The position numbers and the translations under genes were made by a program. From Bimastos eiseni (Eukaryota; Annelida; Clitellata; Crassiclitellata; Lumbricidae): a DNA stretch of 64,000 bases. The stretch spans positions 15,588,323 through 15,652,322 of the forward strand of contig OY365815.1 of assembly GCA_959347315.1 (NCBI GenBank), written 5' to 3'. This document shows positions 58,031-64,000 of this stretch, in pieces (position 1 is the stretch's first letter; each line of letters begins with the position of its first letter). A model generated the notes under the pieces. The model saw only the letters and a list, made by a program, of their open reading frames with translations, was not told the origin of the DNA and searched no databases.

Positions 58031-58593
58031 TGCGGCATGAGAATAAAAACTTCAGACAAGAACCCCATATGAATTTCTAATCAGTAACAAATGATCAACT
58101 GAATGTGGTAGCAATAATAATTTTATTGTGTCATGAAGTGTTTGATAAAAAAAATTACTTTAAGTGTTGTGTAATAATTATACCGTTCAGGATCAGTAAG
58201 TGTTTTGTGCATTATACTAGTGTTTGTATGTTTATTATAGGATTAAAATACGTCGTAATGTGTTGCATTGCATTGCATAACGTCACTCAACGACCTAGAA
58301 GTCCCTTATACAGGTCGTATTTATTTAGCGCATATACTGAATAAACTGCTGTGATGTTCCAAGGCCAGTCGATCGCACAGTGATCCACACGAAATCAAAG
58401 AGCAGACAGACGGACGGACAACCCCGATGACAATAGCGACCAAATGGAGACGAACGTTGCGGCAAATCATCGATAAGACCCATCGACGACAAACAGAAAG
58501 AAGAACGGAATTAGAATCGACTGATTCTGTCTGGATTCAGTCGTCGAAGGAGACAGTCACTGACATAAAGAGAATCATCATCATCATCAGAAG

Positions 58594-58625
<32 letters not shown>

Positions 58626-59404
58626 TTAGAAACCGAGTGGACTTAAGAATAGACCAGGCATTCAACCGATAACGCTCTCCTTCTCCTCCCTCTCCTCTTC
58701 TTCGTCTTCCTCCTCCTTCCCTCCTCTTCATCCTACCCTCCTCCTCCTTCTCCTCCTCCTTCTCGTCTTCCTCCTTCTCGTCTTCCTCTTCCTCCTCCTT
58801 CGATCTCGTCTTCTTCCTCCTCCTCCTACTCCACCTTTTTCTCCTCCTTCTCGTCTACTCTCTCGTCTTCTTCTTCCTCCTCCTCCTCCTCTTCCTTCTC
58901 GTCTTCCTCCTTGTCCTTCATCTTCTTCTCCTACTCCTCCTTTTCCCCTCCCCTACTCTTCCTCTCCTCCTCTTCTTCTTCCTCCTCCTCCTCCTCCTAC
59001 TCTCCTCCTCCAAATTCTCTAGTGGATGAGCGCTGTAAAAACGGGCCCCTTGCGCTCATCTCCAAGCAGCCTCCAGTCTATAAGAGAGTTGACCTCAAGC
59101 AGCTACGGCGCAGAACTCCTCGACTGCGATAACTCAGGCAGTGCCAGTCCCAAGCCTGGATAAAGAAGGAGGGCGACGCTAATGATCTTGGTTATCACAC
59201 AATGTCATTAAACAGCCACTACAATTACCGCTACGGTGTAAATTAATTATGCAGTAGGCCCCCTATGCATGTATGCACGTAGGCCTATGTGTGTATGTAT
59301 GTATGTGTATGTACGTACGTACGTACGTACGTATGTATGTATGTATGTATGTACGTATGTTTGATTGTCGTTCAGTCATAGCTGCGAGAACTATTCTGTT
59401 GTAC

Positions 59405-59720
59405 ATTAAGTGTCCAACACCGAAGCTACCTCCTTTCTTCCTCACAGTCCGAGCTTCTCTTTCCTCGCTCTCGGACTTCCATGAGGCAGCACTGATCCTT
59501 CTCGGTTGCTGGTCCTGAAACCTGGAATGGTCCCCTACCATCATTCGCCTTGTGCCCAGGGGACACGCGACTGTGTTTTACACCAACCGTAAACTGTCCT
59601 TTTTAGCCGTAGTTAGGTCGGGAGAGTTCCTGAGTAGATCTCTCGAAGGAGCGCTTTCTGTATAAATGGATGCTGTATAAATGCTACAAATATATAAATA
59701 AATTAATAAAGAATAGCTAC
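59405..59720 (+). mobile_element. CR1/L2-like LINE 3' end
   Basis: VAGPETWNGPLP-like sequence, then AAACTGTCCTTTTTAGCCG, which is homologous to 18225-18245 in the LINE at 17.5 kb. It ends near a (TAAAT)n-like tail. Confidence 0.55.
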
Positions 59721-60084
59721 TAATTTATTCTGGCGCAAATCATTTAAAATTCAAAAATTCTCCGAAGTGGTGTGAGAAAGAACTGCCTGTCAACTGTCAA
59801 GCGGGGAAAAAGAGAAAAAAGGTCGCAACATCTATAAACTAAACGAGAAGCTAAAAAGGTCGACAAATGTCGGGGAAACTACTCGGTGTCTAAATATAGA
59901 CAAAGGTGACTAGAAAATTAAATTAGATAATTATATTAGAAACTGTCATCAAAAGAAAAGAACTGGTGAACTGAAAGTCCTCACGTCAAATCCAGCTGTC
60001 TGTATCCAGCTTTCAGCTCACTTATGTGTAGCCTAGGTCTCTAAACTTAGATATTTAAGCTGCTGAAATATGACCACAGCGTTG

Positions 60085-60235
60085 CCATGGGTCCAATTCT
60101 CACGATGTGACCCATCAAAAATGGACCCGACCCGATCTGACCGTACTTCTGCAGCCAAATATCTGACCCGACCTACGAAGTACAGGACCTGACACTGGTC
60201 GCCTTTCATGCTAAGTTTACTAATATTAGTTACTA
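60085..60235. repeat. Dispersed repeat, GGACCCGACC-rich, copy 2
   Basis: GGGTCCAATTCTCACGATG...AAAAATGGACCCGACCCGA...GCAGCCAAATATCTGACCC closely matches 16430-16575. A third, weaker relative lies at 62515-62640. Confidence 0.65.
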
Positions 60236-60765
60236 GCTCAGGAACCCGGCGTTGCACGGGTGGAGACAGGTTTTTGGCCGTGGAGAGCAGGAAGACGGCG
60301 GTCGTGGGGTTCACCAACCCCTCTACTGGGTGTCTCAGGTGTTCCCCGAGCGAACGGCGAAGGTTTCAAGTGAATAGCTGTAAAAGTGTGGAGATGTATG
60401 AGCGGAATTGTGTATAGACACTGATGCGTACAAAGTACCTACCCACCTGACCGAATGTGCTAACGATGGCCAACGGTATACCCTCTACTTGTGCGATAAA
60501 AGAGGTGTGGGAGACAGATGCAGTGTTTCGTCGACATGCACCTGATGGCTGATAAGGAAACTTTCCTTGGGGCCCTGAGACAAGTCTTTGACCCTGGAGA
60601 CCAGGAAGAGGGCGACCGTGGGTTCACCAACCCCTCGACTGCGTGTCCCAGGTGTTCCCCGAGCCAACGGTTAAGGTTTCGAGTCAATAGCTTTAAAACT
60701 GTGCTAATGCATCGCCGGACCGAGAGACACACAGACAGAATCTTCTATTCATTTATATAGATCGT
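60236..60765 (+). repeat. Two tandem copies of a retroelement-like 3' tail
   Basis: 60240-60410 and 60560-60760 share GGTTCACCAACCCCTC, CAGGTGTTCCCCGAGC and AAGGTTTCRAGT. The second ends CAGACAGAATCTTC...TTTATATAGAT, a form seen at RTE-like retrotransposon ends. Confidence 0.5.
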
Positions 60766-60966
60766 CAACTTATATATATATATTTATTTAAAATTCAAAT
60801 TCAGCTATATATATATAGTATAAAAATCTTGATGTTTTATGCTCATAATTATTAAACTTCTCAGCGAAGATACCCCTTCTTTGTTCCATTTATATTAACC
60901 TGAACTTACTTCCTCACTAAATTCACGCAGAAAGAATTCTGGATATGACTAGAAACATGTACGCAT

Positions 60967-61380
60967 AGGGCTGCCGCTACCGAATAGTTTTGGAGTCGAG
61001 TACTCGATCGAGTAGCTTAGAGAGTAACCGAGTACTCGTTAATAACGGAAGTGCTTAGTACAGGCTGCATGGTTTCCACTATACACAATGCAACAGACTA
61101 TAGATAGACTAAATAGACCATTGCATAGGTTCTAACTAAAACTCTGGCGCATCAAAAAAGTTAAATCACCAATGTAACAACTAAAAAGCCACTGAACAGC
61201 CAAAGAAACAGAAAATTTCTAGTTTTTGTTACACAAAATAATAAAATATAGGCTTCAGAAAGCTTTCTGTAACCGGTAATTGCAATTTTCAGACCGGAAG
61301 TGGAAGCATGCAAATACTCGAGTACAACAAAATTACTCGAGTAATTATTGGAGTCGAGTACACGCGAGTGCTCGCGGCTG
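60967..61380. mobile_element. hAT-like MITE (CGAGTACTCG-rich), copy 2
   Basis: Starts AGGGCTGCCGC and ends GCTCGCGGCTG. Flanked by GTACGCAT (60959-60966) and GTACGTAT (61381-61388), an 8-bp duplication with one mismatch. Confidence 0.8.
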
Positions 61381-61589
61381 GTACGTATGGGTCCAGCCCG
61401 CATGTCCCAGCGTATCATATTCTATTTATAGATTTCTATAGCGCATTTCCGAGTACATTGAAAAAGTCTCAAGAATTCCGATAGCATTATAGATCCGCTT
61501 AAATCTTGTAGATACAGCGTTAAAATCTACTACAGTTCTTAGTATTCGCTAAAATACCTACATCCCTTGTTAAACTACAATCATCTACA

Positions 61590-61789
61590 TAGGGGCGCAA
61601 CCAGAATTTTTTTATGAGGGATGTTCATACTGCAAACGCCGATGGCTAGAAGCAGTGTACTGAAAGCACCCCTACTCCTCTTCAAACAGAATAACTCATC
61701 GGATAATATGTGTGTGTGTCAACTTTTTGGCCTAGGGCTGCTCAAGCACCCCCTCAGCACTCCACCCCTTCCCCGTAGTTGCGCCACTG
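61590..61789. mobile_element. 200-bp hAT-like MITE, GGCGCAAC termini
   Basis: Ends TAGGGGCGCAACCAG and GTAGTTGCGCCACTG. Target duplications CATCTACA (61582-61589) and CATCTACC (61790-61797). Confidence 0.82.
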
Positions 61790-61799
61790 CATCTACCCA

Positions 61800-64000
61800 A
61801 CAAAGATTTACATATTATTGTGCCTTTACACAATTACTTAACCGTTCTAATATAACTTCATATTCTACACACTGACACCGAAATTGTTTGACGGATTGTA
61901 GGCTTGCGTGTATATATTTATTTGTGTTGTGGAATCGGTAGAACTGTTACGGAGATCTTCAAGGTTGCGCTTTATAAATACTCTATATTATGAATGCATA
62001 AAAGCTTCGGGAAGAGAAAGATCTTTACATATTCAGGGTGGCGTCATATGACTGCGTTATATTGGACATTGGAATGGCCAACTTAGTACCTTACATCAGC
62101 TTTTTGCCTTGGCTAATATCCGGGCGCGCGTCATCTTCCACCAGCAAGGGACTACTCGTCGACATTGTCACCGTGTCGGCGAATGCTGTCGGCCGTGTCA
62201 CTCTACCCTATCGACGCAACATGGCTCATAGACTCTGAACATCCATGCCATATGTCGGCTGTCGACGGGAATCAGTTGATTTGCTAATTATCATGATATT
62301 ATTAGTTAAAACTGACATTTATCAGCATAATAGACCAGTGCAGAGAGCGCCTCTGAATAGCTATTCTGTGATAGGCGCCATTTAAGCCTAAAAATACAAT
62401 ACAATGAACAGAAATAGTCTATTAAATCGATGCTCAAAGAAGTAAGGGCGAGAGAGGCGCAGCGGGCCAGTCCATGATTGAAAATTAAGCTCTGCGAAAA
62501 AGAGTGGGCCGAAATAGGTCCGGGTTGTTGACCCCCACCCAATCCAATCCACCTGGATCTGGACCCAACCCGACCCGCAGAATGTACAGATATTCATGTA
62601 CTACCCCACCCGACACGACCCGCAGGTCGCCCCTACTCGTGGACAACTCTGTGAGATCATAGATACACGGCGCCTTTTCCAAAGACGATCGAGGTCTGTA
62701 TCATATTGTCTACTACATGAAATGATCCATCTGGAAGAGACTACTTTTTGTCGTCCAGCATGGGCTATATATAGTGGCGCCTTCCACCATGAATTGAGAC
62801 ACCATATGGGCACTAAACAACATTGCAGTTCATCAGATGCAGGTCTTAGAACAGAAGCATAAAACTAAATAGATTGTTGACGCTTTACTTTACTGAATCA
62901 TAACGTATACTTCTGTGTCTCATAATAATTTTGAAGAGAAACAAATATTTCAATACTCGATTAGTCAGACCCGTTTATAGACTATATAACTTCGCAGACA
63001 GAAGTTACTGGATAACACGAAGACTCGTATATCACGCGAAGAGGAAGACATTTACGGATCGTTCACGTCAGAAGATGACATTAATACACTGTAAATAAAA
63101 ACATGTAAGCAGGTCACAGACTTAAAGATATTACAAGGAAATAAAAATATAAGTAGATCGTCTTAGACGCAAAGACATAAAGTGCAGTAGATCATCCGAG
63201 CGATGGCATGAAAAGAGCGCAGACATAAAGCCAGTGACTGGATGAAGTCAGCTGAGTGGAATTGTCTGATATAAACACTGAGCTTAGCCGGTGATTTAAT
63301 AAAGCGAATAATGGCACCAGCGCATAAAGGAAATCAACGAACGAACGAACGAATGAGCGAACGAATAATCGAACAAAATGGCGGATGAATGCACGACCAT
63401 TCAAATATCGCCGATCAGATAGAAAGGGCGCTTCATAAATCATCTGATTTACGTCCTTACTGCGCCTGCGGTCTTTCTTCTGAGAAATGCACATCGCATT
63501 GTTTTGTGTAAGATTCGTGTTGCGGTTTGATGATAACCTAGGCTTATGCAACATAAGTTACATAACCGCGGCTTTACGAAAATCACGGTGAAAGTGAAAA
63601 ATCACAACATACGTTTACAAAATGCATAATTCATGACGAATTCACGGCAACAGTTCACAGTCACCGTCAGTGTGTTCATAAACATTTCATGTTCAATCAG
63701 TTTTGAACATTATCGTTCTCGTGAACTCGACATCGCTACAGCGCTCACAAGAGCGAAGTCGCGGGAACCAGCTTATTCGCAGGCGCTTAGTCAAAGCGAA
63801 ATCGATAGGCAGGGAGTCATTATTGAGAGAGTTAGGCAGGCAGATGGCTGAGGTGGGTGATGTTTAGAGTTGAACAACGACGTAGATAGAAATAGGAGGA
63901 AGAACACGACTAGGATTTGTGAAAAAGCCTTGCTTTAAGTTTGAGTGAAATATCTGTGATAGCGAGAGATGATATTCACTTCGTTCGGGTATCTTTAGCC
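61800..64000. other. No gene recognised
   Basis: 62228-62275 (ACTCTGAACATCCATGCCAT, then CTGTCGACGGGAATC) matches 28898-28945, so it is another dispersed repeat. (CGAA)n lies at 63335-63365. 63755-63790 carries a CCAGCTTATTCGC-type repeat end. Confidence 0.5.

Noticed and set aside
57352..58072. 235-238-codon ORFs on both strands
   Set aside because: They are produced entirely by a 15-bp tandem repeat.

Overview
This is a stretch of a eukaryotic, intron-rich animal genome, most likely a marine deuterostome and probably an echinoderm. The grounds are a STUM/SPEC3-family gene (SPEC3 was first described in sea urchin), GT-AG introns of 0.3-3 kb, dense short simple repeats, very many hAT-like non-autonomous elements, tRNA-derived SINEs, and a striking excess of the palindrome TAGGCCTA in non-coding DNA. 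The species assignment is inference.

Layout. (1) 0.4-14.9 kb, plus strand: a secreted zinc metalloproteinase of the ADAM/ADAMTS type. It has the full zinc site HELGHSLGAKHD, a Met-turn, a disintegrin-like/Cys-rich part and a cysteine-rich PLAC-like C-terminus, with no thrombospondin repeat between them. (2) 15-24.5 kb: no confident gene. It holds LINE debris, hAT-type MITEs, a SINE, and a segmental duplication (about 19.85-21.6 kb versus 21.7-24.1 kb) whose two copies act as mutual empty sites for MITE insertions. (3) 25.2-27.95 kb, plus strand: a STUM/SPEC3 membrane protein in three exons. (4) 29.67-33.41 kb, minus strand, tail-to-tail with it: SRD5A3 in five exons. (5) 33.5-36.8 kb: repeats. 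(6) 36.9-38.85 kb, minus strand: a compact two-exon gene with TATA box, signal peptide and polyA signal. It encodes a neuropeptide precursor with two dibasic-flanked PR-amide peptides, which I could not assign to a named family. This is the most interesting find. (7) 39-46 kb: mostly non-coding, with a 1.27-kb hAT-like element and a CpG-rich YY1/ETS/TCTCGCGA promoter-like cluster at 43.9 kb next to an orphan first-exon candidate. (8) 46.45-52.2 kb (possibly to 55.3 kb), minus strand: an immunoglobulin-superfamily surface protein (V, C2, I-set). A broken retrotransposon lies in one intron on the opposite strand. (9) 53.4-64 kb: polypyrimidine tracts, a 15-bp minisatellite open on both strands, LINE/RTE-like tails and MITEs; no confident gene.

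The genes do not form a pathway. They are independent loci: a secreted protease, a ciliary/mechanosensory-type membrane protein, a dolichol-synthesis enzyme, a neuropeptide precursor and a cell-adhesion-type Ig protein. Exon ends below were chosen by eye from GT/AG sites and reading-frame phase. All listed junctions are phase-consistent except the one flagged gap in the metalloproteinase.
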